Assembly: GCF_021353265.1 (NCBI RefSeq)
Contig: NZ_JAJTWU010000002.1
Span: 682,001-746,000 of the forward strand
Direction: 5' to 3'
Length of the DNA stretch: 64,000 bases
Origin: Pelomonas cellulosilytica
GTDB lineage: Bacteria; Pseudomonadota; Gammaproteobacteria; Burkholderiales; Burkholderiaceae_C
This document shows positions 1 through 8,970 of this stretch, in pieces. The position numbers and the translations under genes are program-made. The notes below the pieces were generated by a model. The model searched no databases, was not told where the DNA came from, and saw nothing but the letters and a program-made list of their open reading frames with translations. Each line of letters starts with the position of its first letter. Position 1 is the first letter of the stretch.

Positions 1-2
1 CG

Positions 3-47
3 AAGACGGCGGAGCTCAAACAGTTCCTGTCCTCGTTGCACGACTGA
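3..47 (+). CDS. C-terminal end of an upstream gene (partial)
   Basis: A reading frame enters the window from the left edge and ends at a TGA at 45-47. The visible residues are KTAELKQFLSSLHD. This is too short for a family call. The only support is an open frame to the edge with sensible codons and a 90-base gap before the next gene. Confidence 0.35.
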   Translation, partial: KTAELKQFLSSLHD

Positions 48-137
48 AGGGGCTGCCGGCGAGCCGATCAGGTTTCAAGAAGCCGCCGTCCGGCGCCGGC
101 GTTAGGCTCGTGGCTGTCTCCACCTTGCTGCCGCGCC

Positions 138-512
138 ATGAGCACCACACCCGCCTCCGCCCTCATCGACGAGCGCATCGCCACCCTCGGCGGCTGGCGC
201 GGCGATACGCTGGCTGCGCTACGTGCGCTGCTGCACGATGCCGTGCCCAACATCGTCGAGGAGTGGAAGTGGAGCAACCCCGTCTGGTCGCTCGACGGGA
301 TCGTCTGCACCGGCGAGGCCTACAAGAGCGCTGTCAAGATGACCTTCCCGCGCGGCGCTGCGCTGCCCGACCCCAAGGGACTGTTCAATGCCAGCCTGGA
401 AGGCAAGGTGCGGCGGGCCATCGACTTCCACGAAGGCGGCAAGCTCGACAAACCCGCGCTGAAGGCGCTGTTCCGCGCCGCGGTGGCGGCCAACCAGGCC
501 GCGCGGCGCTGA
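138..512 (+). CDS. DUF1801-type protein
   Basis: A 124-residue soluble protein that looks like the DUF1801 (YdhG-like) family, whose biochemical role is not established. The family pattern is visible: a central tryptophan-rich stretch (EEWKWSNPVWSLDG, about residues 41-54), then a lysine-containing strand and the FPRGAALPDP turn, then the conserved arginine region KVRRAIDF. Length is normal for a single-domain member. No signal peptide or membrane segment is visible. It stands alone, facing the convergent sensor kinase gene. The ATG at 138 lacks a clear Shine-Dalgarno sequence, but the family's N-terminal helix starts close to it. Confidence 0.7.
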   Translation: MSTTPASALIDERIATLGGWRGDTLAALRALLHDAVPNIVEEWKWSNPVWSLDGIVCTGEAYKSAVKMTFPRGAALPDPKGLFNASLEGKVRRAIDFHEGGKLDKPALKALFRAAVAANQAARR

Positions 513-527
513 GCGGCGCCGGCGGCT

Positions 528-3023
528 TCAGGCGGCCAGCTCGTCCAGCTGCGCTGCCGGCAGCACCAGCGTGATGACCGCGCCGCCTCCCACGCGGTTG
601 GCGGCCCAGATGCGTCCGCCATGGGCGCGGGCCAGCCGGCGGCAGATGGCCAGGCCCAGGCCCGTGCCGCCGGCCGCGCTCCTCGTGGCACTGGACTGCA
701 CAAAGGCCTCGAAGATGCTCTCCAGTTCGTCCGGTGGTATGCCCGGGCCGCGGTCGGCCACCTCGATGCGCACGTCGCCCCGTTCGTCCAGGCCGGCCAC
801 CAGTTCGATGCGCCCGCCTTCGGGCGAGAAGCGGATGGCGTTGGCCAACAGGTTGCGCACCAGTTGCTGCAGCCGTGGCGGGTCGGCCATCACCAGCAGC
901 AGCCCGTCGCCGAGGTTGGCCTCCAGCTCCAGGCGGCGCGCGGCCAACAGCGGCGACAGCTCGTGTGTCACCTCGATGGCCAGCGGTCGCAGGTCCAGCC
1001 GCTGCAGCGTCAGCGGCTCGGCGCCACGCTCGATCTTGCTGAGGTCCAGCAGGTCGTTGACGAGGCTGAGCATGCGCTGCCCGGCGCGGTGCACGTCGGC
1101 GAACATCTCGGCCAGCCGCGGGTCGTGGCGGGAGCGCAGCGTGCCCAGTTCCGAAAAGCCGAGGATGGACTGCAGCGGCGTGCGCAGCTCGTGGCTGACG
1201 TTGGCGATGAAGTCGGACTTTGCCCGTGACGACTCCACCGCGGCGTCGCGCGCCGCGCGCGTGGCGCGCTCGGCCTCGCGGAAGTCGCTGATGTCCATGA
1301 AGCAGACGACGATGCCGGCCGGCCGGCCCTGGGCGTCGGGGAAGGTGGCCTTGCTGATGAACAGGTCGCGCCGTCGCCCATCGGCGGCGTGCCACACCGC
1401 CTCGTAGCTCAGCTCTCCGCCGTTGGCCAGCAGCGCAGCGTCGCGCGCGTCATGGGCGGCCGCCTCTTCTGCGCGCAGATAGCTGGCGGCGCGCCGGCCC
1501 AGCACGTCGCCGCGGCTGCGGCCGGTGAACTGCTCCCACGCGCGGTTCACGTCCACATAGCGGTTCTCGCGGTCTAGCACCGACATCGGCAGCGGGCTGC
1601 TGGCCAGCAGCGAGCGCGCCAGCCCCAGCTGCGCGCTCAGCTCGGCCTGCGCCTGCATCAGGCTGCTCACGTCGGCCGCACTGCCCACCCATTCCAACTG
1701 GTCGGGACCCCGGCGCAGCGGCACGACATGGATCTCGAAGCTGAAGGCACGGCCCTCGGGGCTCATCCAGTCGGCATGCGCCTGTCGGGGCTGGGGGACG
1801 GCACCGTGCGAGGGCTCGAACAGCGCGGCGACGCTCGGCGCCCCGCCGAACAAGTCCTGCAAGGGCCGGCCCAGCACGCGCTGCACGTCGTGGCCCCATT
1901 GCTGCGCATAGCCCTCATTGATGAAGGTCACATGGCCCCGGGCGTCGGTGCGGAACAGCAGGTCCTGCACGCTGCCGAAGATGGCGCTCAGCTCGTGCTC
2001 GCGTTCGACGATCTGGCGTTGCGCCTGGTCGAGGGCGAGGGCCGCGCGCTCCCGCGCGCGCAGCGCGGCGGCGCCCACCATCGATAGCGCCACCAGCGCC
2101 ATCGCGATGACGAAGGCCGGCAGCCCCAGGTCGCGCACGCTGAGGAACCATTGATGCTGCACTTCCTCCTGCGGCAGCTCCACCAGCATCGCCAACGGCC
2201 GAGCGCGCAGCGCGCGGTAGGCGCCGATCTGCTCATCCTCGCGCAGGCCGGGGCCGCTCCAGCCGCCGTATTCGCTGCCACCTCGCACTCGGCCCACCGG
2301 GGCTGTGGGCGAGAGCAGCCGTTCGAGCCGCTGACCCGGCAGGGCCTCCGCGCCGCTGGTGGCAGCCAGCAGCCGGCCGTCCAAGGCGACGAGCGCGGCC
2401 GCTGCCTGGGCATCGTTCAGGGCCATCTGCTGGAAGTTGGCCAGCGCGTCCGGGTTGATCAACGCGACGAGCAACGCCGGACGGTCCGCCGCGGCGCCTG
2501 GCAGATGCACGCCCCGCAGCACGGGGATGAAGCCCACGCCCGCCGGCACGGCCGCACGGTCCGGACCCAGGCCGGCAAGGCTGCGCGCGGGCACGAAGCC
2601 GCCGATGCTGTCGCGCCCCGGTACGGGCCAGGCACCCAGTGACGTGGGATCGATGCGAGCGCCGCGGTCAGCGGGGTCCGCGGCGGCGAGCACCAGGCCG
2701 GCGTCGTTCACCAGTGCCACGCCGCGCAGGAAGGGCAGGCTGGCCTGCGTCTGGTCCAGCAGCGCCTGCAGCACGTCGGGCGGCGCGCCTCGCTCGGCCG
2801 CGTCGGCCAGCCCCGCCAGCGCGATCTGGGCGGCATCGAAGCTGCGGCTGGCATGGTCTTCCAGCACCCGGGCGAGCAACACGACCCGGTCGGTGGCGTC
2901 GGCCGTCAACTCGCGATGCTCGCGCCACAGGCTGTAGACGGTGGCACCCAGCAACACGAGGGCCAGCAGCACGCCGGCGGCGGCCGTGATGAGGCTCGGG
3001 CGCCAGCGGCTGCGGTGGGGCAT
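528..3023 (-). CDS. membrane sensor histidine kinase with two PAS domains
   Basis: An 831-residue kinase expected to autophosphorylate on histidine and pass phosphate to a response regulator. Order of parts: cytoplasmic start and membrane helix at about 11-33; an extracytoplasmic sensing region to about 298; a second helix at about 299-320; PAS 1 (about 343-460); PAS 2 (about 470-590); HisKA with SHELRTPL, the phospho-acceptor being His611; a HATPase domain with N box near 724 (RNLLANAIRFSPEGG) and glycine box GGTGLGLA near 784. There is no receiver domain on the protein, so a separate regulator is needed. The divergent receiver genes at 3841-5784 are the obvious candidates. I chose the ATG at 3023 because it begins just before the signal-anchor; an open frame continues to 3083. 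Ligand is unknown. Confidence 0.9.
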   Translation of the reverse strand: MPHRSRWRPSLITAAAGVLLALVLLGATVYSLWREHRELTADATDRVVLLARVLEDHASRSFDAAQIALAGLADAAERGAPPDVLQALLDQTQASLPFLRGVALVNDAGLVLAAADPADRGARIDPTSLGAWPVPGRDSIGGFVPARSLAGLGPDRAAVPAGVGFIPVLRGVHLPGAAADRPALLVALINPDALANFQQMALNDAQAAAALVALDGRLLAATSGAEALPGQRLERLLSPTAPVGRVRGGSEYGGWSGPGLREDEQIGAYRALRARPLAMLVELPQEEVQHQWFLSVRDLGLPAFVIAMALVALSMVGAAALRARERAALALDQAQRQIVEREHELSAIFGSVQDLLFRTDARGHVTFINEGYAQQWGHDVQRVLGRPLQDLFGGAPSVAALFEPSHGAVPQPRQAHADWMSPEGRAFSFEIHVVPLRRGPDQLEWVGSAADVSSLMQAQAELSAQLGLARSLLASSPLPMSVLDRENRYVDVNRAWEQFTGRSRGDVLGRRAASYLRAEEAAAHDARDAALLANGGELSYEAVWHAADGRRRDLFISKATFPDAQGRPAGIVVCFMDISDFREAERATRAARDAAVESSRAKSDFIANVSHELRTPLQSILGFSELGTLRSRHDPRLAEMFADVHRAGQRMLSLVNDLLDLSKIERGAEPLTLQRLDLRPLAIEVTHELSPLLAARRLELEANLGDGLLLVMADPPRLQQLVRNLLANAIRFSPEGGRIELVAGLDERGDVRIEVADRGPGIPPDELESIFEAFVQSSATRSAAGGTGLGLAICRRLARAHGGRIWAANRVGGGAVITLVLPAAQLDELAA

Positions 3024-3097
3024 GGGCAGGTTCTCGGGGGCAGGGGATGTCCAGCCCGCACGATAGCGCCCTCCCGATATCACCCCGCGCGCAGCGC

Positions 3098-3760
3098 TCA
3101 GCCAGCCGGGCGCGGCGGCTGCACGCCCGGCCGCGCCAGGTCGATGCGGTCGCGCAGCGCGATCATCTCGGCCGCATGCGTCAGGAAGGTGCAGACGATC
3201 TCCGGGTCGAAGGCGCTGCCGGCCTGTTCTGCCAGCATCGCCAGCGCACGGTCGTCGGCCCGGGCCGGGCGGTAACGGTGGCGCCGGGTCAGGGCGTCGA
3301 AGTAATCCACCACTGCGACGATGCGGGCCGACAGCGGGATGTCCTTGCCGCGCAGCCCTTGCGGGTAGCCGTTGCCGTCCCAGCGCTCGCGTAGATGCAG
3401 GGCAATCTCGGCGGCGAGCGAGAACAGCGGCAGGCGCGAGCCGCTCAGCAAAGCGGCGCCGCGCTCGGGTTGCGCCTGGCGGCGGCGGCGCTCCTCGGCC
3501 GCCGTCAGCGGCCAGGCGGGTTCGAAGGAGGCTGTCGGGTCCGATTCACCGACGTCGTGTAGCGGCGCGGCCAGGCGCAGCAGTTGCGCCGCGTCGGCAT
3601 CGACGCCCAGGTGGCGGGCCAGCGCCTCAGAGAGGTGGCCCAGGCGCACGCCGTGTGCGCGCGAATCTTCCTCGCGCTGTTCCTCGGCAGCCGGCAGGCT
3701 CAGCTGCCGTTCGGCGCGGGGGCCGGTCGGTGGCTTGTCGTGCGAGGCAGTGGACGGCAT
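3098..3760 (-). CDS. HD-GYP domain protein, probable cyclic-di-GMP phosphodiesterase
   Basis: A 220-residue protein with the HD signature (PLHDVGE, about 89-95) and the GYP region (RWDGNGYPQGLRGKDIPLSA, about 130-149) followed by RIVAVVDYFDALT. HD-GYP proteins hydrolyse cyclic di-GMP using a two- or three-metal site. This one has no N-terminal receiver; about 35 polar, probably disordered residues come first. The HD core looks somewhat shortened, so activity should not be assumed. It lies 75 bases upstream of the kinase gene on the same strand, so the two may be co-transcribed. ATG at 3760 has a GGAG about eight bases upstream, which supports that start. Confidence 0.85.
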   Translation of the reverse strand: MPSTASHDKPPTGPRAERQLSLPAAEEQREEDSRAHGVRLGHLSEALARHLGVDADAAQLLRLAAPLHDVGESDPTASFEPAWPLTAAEERRRRQAQPERGAALLSGSRLPLFSLAAEIALHLRERWDGNGYPQGLRGKDIPLSARIVAVVDYFDALTRRHRYRPARADDRALAMLAEQAGSAFDPEIVCTFLTHAAEMIALRDRIDLARPGVQPPRPAG

Positions 3761-3840
3761 GAAGATACTCCAGGAATGCGGTTGAATTGTGCAGTGAAAT
3801 CGTTTTTATCAAATAGGCAGGAGCCTGCGAATTCGGCAAA

Positions 3841-4467
3841 ATGTCGCGTGTGAATCACATCCCGTCTGTCCCCGACACCTGCTCCACGACTGAGGCCGCA
3901 CAGCGGCTGGGTATGGCAGTGCGCTCCGTCCAGCTCATGGTGGACCGAGGTGAACTCCAGGCCTGGAAGACGCCCGGCGGTCACCGGCGCATCCTGCGAA
4001 GCTCGCTGGAGGCCTGGCTCGACGCGCGGGGCGGCGGCTCTGCAGCCGCATCGCAGTCAGCCGCAGAGCGCGGGCGCGCCAAAACGCTGCTGCTCATCGA
4101 GGACTCGGTCCATTTCCAGAACCTCATCAGCCTCATCGTGAAGCGTGAGCTGCCCGATGCCGAGCTGCACGTGGCTGCCGACGGCATCGCTGGGCTGGCG
4201 CTGGCCGGCCGGCTGGAGCCGGACCTGCTGCTCATCGACATCCTGCTGCCAGGCATCGACGGCGCCGCCCTCATCACCAGCCTGCGTTCGCATCCGCAGT
4301 TCGCGCGCAGCCGCCTTATCGTCGTCACGGCGCTGGATGAGGCCCAGCGTGAGCCCTACCGCTTTGCGCTGGAGGGCGTGCCGGTCGTGCACAAGACAGC
4401 ACTGGTCACCGAGCTGCCGCCGTTGCTGGCGGGCCTGGCACCCCGCACCGCCGCGCACGCCGCCTGA
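3841..4467 (+). CDS. MerR/excisionase-type HTH fused to a receiver domain
   Basis: A 208-residue protein with an unusual order: an N-terminal winged-helix DNA-binding domain of the MerR/excisionase type (TTEAAQRLGMAVRSVQLMVD, about 16-35, then KTPGGHRRI) followed by a response-regulator receiver. In the receiver the phospho-acceptor aspartate is in LLLIDILLPG and the conserved lysine in VVHKTALV. Most response regulators carry DNA binding at the C-terminus, so this inverted order is worth noting. It is divergent from the HD-GYP and kinase genes with an 80-base shared promoter region, and is followed after eight bases by another receiver gene. It probably acts in the same phosphorelay; target promoters are unknown. 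Confidence 0.85.
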   Translation: MSRVNHIPSVPDTCSTTEAAQRLGMAVRSVQLMVDRGELQAWKTPGGHRRILRSSLEAWLDARGGGSAAASQSAAERGRAKTLLLIEDSVHFQNLISLIVKRELPDAELHVAADGIAGLALAGRLEPDLLLIDILLPGIDGAALITSLRSHPQFARSRLIVVTALDEAQREPYRFALEGVPVVHKTALVTELPPLLAGLAPRTAAHAA

Positions 4468-4475
4468 CGCACGCC

Positions 4476-5210
4476 ATGGCTGCGCGGGTGCTGCTCATCG
4501 AGGACGATGCATCCATCGCCCGCTTCGTCGAGCTGGCATTGGAGGAACTGCCCGCCGAGGAACCGGACGCGCCGGCAGTGGAGTTGCGCGTGGCGGGCAG
4601 CCTGGCTGAGGCGCGCACCGCGCTGGCCGAAGGCGCATGGCAGCTTGTCATCAGCGACCTGATGTTGCCCGACGGCTCCGCCGAGTCGTTGCTGGCCGAG
4701 GGCGTGGCGCTGGCGGCCGGGGCGCCGCCGTGGATCGTCTTCAGTGCCGGAGTGCACGACGACCGCCGGGTCGCGCTGGCCGACCGCGGCGTCGCACGCG
4801 TGCTGCGCAAGCCCGTTCCACTGGGCGAACTGCTGGGCACGGTCGCCGAGCTGTTGCGCGAGGCCCCGGCCCCTTGTCCGGTGACAGCCGCCGCCGACGA
4901 GGCCGACCCGGTGCACCTGCATTTCGGCGGTGATCGCCAGATGTACGAGAGCTTCCGCGCGGGCTGCATCCAGCGCTTTGCCGACGACATCATGCAGGGC
5001 GATGCCGCCGTGGCGCGTGCCGACGCCGCGGCGCTGCGCCGGGTGGCCCATGGGCTGAAGGCCGTGCTGGAGCTCATCGGCCATTCCGACCTGGCCGCCC
5101 AGGCGCGTGCGCTGGAGTCCGCCGCCGCCGGCGGTGTCCCCGGTTGGCCGGCCGGCTGGCCGGCGTTGACGCGCGGGCTGGAAAGCCTGGGCGTCCGCCG
5201 CGCCGGCTAA
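4476..5210 (+). CDS. receiver-HPt two-domain phosphorelay protein
   Basis: A 244-residue protein. The N-terminal receiver has the acidic pair in LLIEDDAS, the phospho-acceptor Asp in VISDLMLPDG and the lysine in VLRKPVP. After a linker (about 125-150) comes an HPt helical domain with the phosphotransfer histidine in RRVAHGLKAVLELIG. HPt domains relay phosphate between receivers and carry no DNA-binding output. Together with the hybrid-free kinase at 528-3023 and the two neighbouring receivers, this supplies the missing link for a multistep phosphorelay. The ATG is eight bases after the previous stop, so translational coupling is likely. Confidence 0.85.
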   Translation: MAARVLLIEDDASIARFVELALEELPAEEPDAPAVELRVAGSLAEARTALAEGAWQLVISDLMLPDGSAESLLAEGVALAAGAPPWIVFSAGVHDDRRVALADRGVARVLRKPVPLGELLGTVAELLREAPAPCPVTAAADEADPVHLHFGGDRQMYESFRAGCIQRFADDIMQGDAAVARADAAALRRVAHGLKAVLELIGHSDLAAQARALESAAAGGVPGWPAGWPALTRGLESLGVRRAG

Positions 5211-5388
5211 GCCGGAGTGGGCTACCGGTTTTAGCGTAGAAATCCACGCATTGCGCGCCCCTTGGGCAGGGGAGTGCCCGCCGTTATCAATGAAATTGAT
5301 AATGTCTGCCGTCACTTCTCACGCGCTAGATGCTCGCCGAATCCGTCGTTCCCGCAGTTCAGCACCGCTTCCAAGGCGACGCCAGCCG

Positions 5389-5784
5389 ATGACGCCGCGT
5401 GTGGTGCTTTACGTCGAGGACGACGCCGTCAACGCGCTGTTGATGGAAGGCATCGTCGAGTTGCTGCCCGGCACGCGTTTGCGCGTGGCGCGTACGGGGG
5501 CCGAGGCGCAGCGCATCGTCGCGGCCGAGCCGGTCGACCTGCTGCTTTGCGACCTGCGCCTGCCCGACGTGGCGGGCGATCAGCTGCCTACCTTGCTGCG
5601 CCAGGCCGGACTGCCGGCCACCGTGCCCGCGGTGCTCGTGACGGCCGAAAGCGAGTGCGTCGCGGCGGACCTGGCGCGGGACGCCGGCTTTGACGCCTTC
5701 TGGTGCAAGCCGCTGGACGTGGCTGCGACGCTGCGAAGCCTGTCCGAGTGGTTGCACGCAGCGCCGCGCGCGACGGTCGGCTGA
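5389..5784 (+). CDS. single-domain response regulator
   Basis: A 131-residue stand-alone receiver (CheY-like). Visible landmarks are LYVEDDAVN, the phospho-acceptor Asp in LLCDLRLPDV, Thr in VLVTAES and Lys in FWCKPLDV. It has no output domain, so it probably works by protein contact or as a phosphate sink in the local phosphorelay. I set the start at 5389, immediately before the first strand (TPRVVLYVEDD). The frame is open to 5251, but the added residues are basic and unlike a receiver. It lies 178 bases after the REC-HPt gene in the same direction. Confidence 0.8.
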   Translation: MTPRVVLYVEDDAVNALLMEGIVELLPGTRLRVARTGAEAQRIVAAEPVDLLLCDLRLPDVAGDQLPTLLRQAGLPATVPAVLVTAESECVAADLARDAGFDAFWCKPLDVAATLRSLSEWLHAAPRATVG

Positions 5785-5859
5785 CACAAAACTTTGCGTC
5801 GGGGCCACATGGCCTTGCGCACCTGGCGGGATGCTCCGTGCAAACGACGGAGTTCCCCG

Positions 5860-7416
5860 ATGAACAAGCACCGCCGCTTCATGTTGAGCAGTGGCGCCGC
5901 CCTGATTGGGACGGCGCTGCTGAGTCGTCGGGGCCATGCCGCCGGCCTGCCGGCACCGGGTGCCGAGGAACGCGCCCTGCATGCCCTCAACCGGCTGGGC
6001 TACGGCCCGCGCCCGGCGGATGCCGCCGCTATCGCCGACCAGGGCGCCGAACGCTGGCTTGAGCGCTTCCTGGACGAGCAGCTCGCGCCGCGTCGCTTGC
6101 CCCAGCCCGCGGCGCTGACGGCGCGCCTGGCCGGCCTGGACGTGTTGCAGTTGGGCCAGGCTGAGCTGCTGGGGCGCTACCGCGAGGCAGTGAAGGCCAC
6201 GCGTGAGGCCCGGCGCGAACAAGCGCGGGGTGAGGCGCCCAGCGCCGAGGCGTTGAACGCCGTGCGGGAGAAGGTCAGGCCGCTGGTGCAGCAGGCCGCC
6301 GTCGCGCGGCTGTCGCGAGCGCTGCAGAGCCCTGCGCAGCTGGAGGAGGTGTTGACCGAGTTCTGGTTCAACCACTTCAACGTGTTTGCCGGCAAGGGGC
6401 CGGTGGGTGTGCTGGTGGCCGACTACGAGCAGCGTGCCATCCGGCCTTTCGTGTTCGGTCGCTTCCGCGACATGCTCGGCGCGACGGCACGGCACCCGGC
6501 CATGCTGCTGTACTTGGACAACGCGCAGAGCGTCGTCGCCGGCTACCAGCCGCCACAGCGCGCGCGCCGCTTCCTGGCCGAGCGGCCCGAGCTGAAGGCC
6601 CGGCTGCCCCAGGGGCTCAACGAGAACTACGCCCGCGAGCTGATGGAGCTGCACACGCTGGGCGTGGACGGCGGCTACACGCAGCGCGACGTCACCGAGC
6701 TGGCGCGCATGCTGACGGGCTGGGGCCTCGATTCCCGTAAGGCTCTTGTCGGCGGTACCGGCGGCCTGTTCGCGTTCGACCCGCGCAAGCACGACAACGG
6801 CACCAAGACCTGGCTCGGTCGCGTCGTCCGGGCCGCGGGCGCCGCAGAAGGCGAGCAGGCGCTGGATGTGCTGGCCAGCCACCCGGCGACGGCGCGGCAC
6901 CTGGCCGGGCAGTTCGCCCAGGCCTTTGTCGCCGACGAGCCGCCGGCTGGCCTCGTGCAGCGGCTGGCCGACAACTTCCAGGCCACCGGCGGCGACCTGC
7001 GCGAGTTCACGCGCACGCTGATCCGCGCGGACGAGTTCTGGAGCCGTGACGCCTACCAGGCCAAGTTCAAGACGCCCTACCAGTACCTGCTGTCCAGCCT
7101 GCGCGCGCTGGACCTGCCGCTGGGTAACCCTCAGCCGCTGCTGGCGGCGCTGGCACAGGCCGGCCAGCCGCTGTACGGTGCCGCGACGCCCGATGGCTAC
7201 AGGACCACCGCCACCGCCTGGCGCAACCCCGAGGCGCTGACGCAGCGCGTGCAGCTCGCCAGCACGCTGGGGCAACGCAGCGGCATCAGCGCCGACCGGC
7301 TGGGCGCGACGCTCGGCGCATCCGTCAGCGAGCCCACGCGCCGCACGCTGGCCACCGAGCCCGCCGGCCAGCAGGTCGCCCTGCTGCTGGCCTCCCCCGA
7401 TTTCATGAGGAGATAG
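5860..7416 (+). CDS. DUF1800 family secreted protein
   Basis: A 518-residue member of the DUF1800 family, function not established. The N-terminus MNKHRRFMLSSGAALIGTAL looks like a twin-arginine type export signal. Family landmarks follow: HALNRLGYGPRP (about 45-56), EFWFNHFNVFAGKGPVG (about 168-184), ENYARELMELHTLGVDGGYT (about 250-269) and a LARMLTGWGL stretch. These match the family's usual order and length. It is paired with the DUF1501 gene downstream, the usual arrangement for both families. I chose ATG 5860 because the export signal begins there; the frame is open further upstream to 5794. Confidence 0.85.
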   Translation: MNKHRRFMLSSGAALIGTALLSRRGHAAGLPAPGAEERALHALNRLGYGPRPADAAAIADQGAERWLERFLDEQLAPRRLPQPAALTARLAGLDVLQLGQAELLGRYREAVKATREARREQARGEAPSAEALNAVREKVRPLVQQAAVARLSRALQSPAQLEEVLTEFWFNHFNVFAGKGPVGVLVADYEQRAIRPFVFGRFRDMLGATARHPAMLLYLDNAQSVVAGYQPPQRARRFLAERPELKARLPQGLNENYARELMELHTLGVDGGYTQRDVTELARMLTGWGLDSRKALVGGTGGLFAFDPRKHDNGTKTWLGRVVRAAGAAEGEQALDVLASHPATARHLAGQFAQAFVADEPPAGLVQRLADNFQATGGDLREFTRTLIRADEFWSRDAYQAKFKTPYQYLLSSLRALDLPLGNPQPLLAALAQAGQPLYGAATPDGYRTTATAWRNPEALTQRVQLASTLGQRSGISADRLGATLGASVSEPTRRTLATEPAGQQVALLLASPDFMRR

Positions 7417-7480
7417 ACGCCATGCGACCGAGCGCCTTCATCCATTCACGGCTGCGTCGTGCGGCTGGGCAGGCCTGACC

Positions 7481-8713
7481 ATGCTGCGCCGCCAACTCCT
7501 CAACTTTGGTGCCTTCACGCTCGGCGGCCTACCGGTGTCGCTGCTGCACGCCCAGGGCGCCGCGCAGAAAAAACTCGTCGTCGTGCTGCTGCGCGGCGCG
7601 GTGGACGGCCTGTCGGTCGTCGCGCCCTACGGTGAGCGGGAGTACGCCGCCAGCCGGCCGCAGATCGCGCTGCCGCCGCCCGGGGGCGAAGATGGCCTGC
7701 TGAAGCTGGACTCGCTATTCGGCCTGCATCCTTCGCTGGCGCCGCTCAAGCGGCACTGGGATGGCGGCCAGCTGGCCTTCGTGCACGCCAGCGGCTCGCC
7801 GGACCCGACGCGCTCGCACTTCGATGCGCAGGACTACGTCGAATCCGGCACCCCCGGCCGCAAGTCCACGCCCGATGGCTGGATGAACCGTCTGCTGACG
7901 GCCTTGCCCGGCGAACCCAGCCCGACGAGGGCCATCAGCCAGGGCAGCACGCCGCCGCGCATATTTTCGGGGGCAGCCAGCGTCGCCAGCCTGGGCCTAG
8001 GCCCGGGCGCGCTGCAGCGCCGCGCCATCGATGACCCGCAGCTGCAGGCCGGCCTCGCGCGGCTCTACGCCCATGATGCGCCGTTGAACCAGACGCTGCG
8101 CGACACGACCGAGGGCCGCGGCGAGATGGCCCGCAGCATGGCCGCGCCGGAGGGCCGGTCGATGGACCCGTCGGCGGACGCCGGTGCGCCCTCCGCGCGC
8201 AGCTTCGCCGCCGATGCGCGGCGCCTGGGCACGTTGATCCGCAAGGACCCGCACACGCAGCTCGCCTTCACCGCCGTCGGCGGGTGGGACACGCATGTCA
8301 GCCAGGGCGCCGCGCGTGGCCAGTTGGCCAACCGGCTGGCCGCCCTCGGCGAAGGACTGGACGCGCTGACGCTGGGGCTGGGCGACACATACAAGGACAC
8401 CGTCATCGTCGTGCTAAGCGAGTTCGGCCGCACGCTGCGCCAGAACGGCAATGGCGGCACCGATCACGGTCGTGGCAACGTCATGTGGCTGCTGGGCGGC
8501 CCCGTCGCGGGCGGCCAGGTGTTGGGCGAATGGCCAGGCCTGGACGCCGCGGCGCTCGCGGACGGCCGCGACCTGGCCGTGCGCACCGACTTCCGCCAGG
8601 TGCTGGCCCCGGTGCTGCAGCGCCACCTGGGCCTGACGGAATCCGCACTGGCGACGGTGTTTCCCCAAGGTCCGCAAACTTGGCGTTATGCGGACCGGCT
8701 GCTGCGCGCCTGA
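7481..8713 (+). CDS. DUF1501 family secreted protein
   Basis: A 410-residue DUF1501 protein (sulfatase/alkaline-phosphatase-like fold by family knowledge; substrate unknown). It starts with a basic-hydrophobic export signal (MLRRQLLNFGAFTLGGLPVS). Visible family parts are KLVVVLLRGAVDGLSVVAPY, the HFDAQDYVE region, GGWDTHVSQG (about 266-275) and VVLSEFGRTLRQNGNGGTDH (about 308-327). Spacing to the DUF1800 gene is 64 bases, so the two are very likely one operon, and they probably act together at the envelope. An 18-codon reading frame sits in the spacer (7422-7478); I do not call it a gene. Confidence 0.85.
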   Translation: MLRRQLLNFGAFTLGGLPVSLLHAQGAAQKKLVVVLLRGAVDGLSVVAPYGEREYAASRPQIALPPPGGEDGLLKLDSLFGLHPSLAPLKRHWDGGQLAFVHASGSPDPTRSHFDAQDYVESGTPGRKSTPDGWMNRLLTALPGEPSPTRAISQGSTPPRIFSGAASVASLGLGPGALQRRAIDDPQLQAGLARLYAHDAPLNQTLRDTTEGRGEMARSMAAPEGRSMDPSADAGAPSARSFAADARRLGTLIRKDPHTQLAFTAVGGWDTHVSQGAARGQLANRLAALGEGLDALTLGLGDTYKDTVIVVLSEFGRTLRQNGNGGTDHGRGNVMWLLGGPVAGGQVLGEWPGLDAAALADGRDLAVRTDFRQVLAPVLQRHLGLTESALATVFPQGPQTWRYADRLLRA

Positions 8714-8743
8714 GCGCCCATCGGACGCCACCGGGAGATCGAC

Positions 8744-8833
8744 ATGATCCGAGTTCCCCTGACCTCGTTCGGCCTGTGGATGGCGGTTGCCGTGCTGGCG
8801 TACTGCTTCCTCGTGCTGACCGAAGCGATCTGA
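8744..8833 (+). CDS. possible 29-residue membrane microprotein
   Basis: A short frame, ATG to TGA, coding for a single hydrophobic helix: it opens with MIRVPLTSFGLWMAV and ends with FLVLTEAI. A GGGAG Shine-Dalgarno-like sequence lies seven bases upstream. It sits 30 bases after the DUF1501 gene and before the efflux adaptor. Many such small membrane proteins are real but unannotated. The evidence here is only the ribosome site and the hydrophobic composition. Confidence 0.35.
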   Translation: MIRVPLTSFGLWMAVAVLAYCFLVLTEAI

Positions 8834-8970
8834 GCGAATCGCAGCGAACCCGACCCTGACCGGATTGGCGCCCGGACTGTCCGGACACTGTCCGCGGACA
8901 GGTCCGGCAGCGCCAAGTCGTTGATTCGTCGTGGCGGTGACCTTGGCACGGCGCTTGCGGAAAGCAGGGC

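Noticed and set aside
7422-7478. 18-codon frame in the spacer between the DUF1800 and DUF1501 genes
   Set aside because: No hydrophobic or other recognisable feature and no support beyond an ATG and stop; probably chance.
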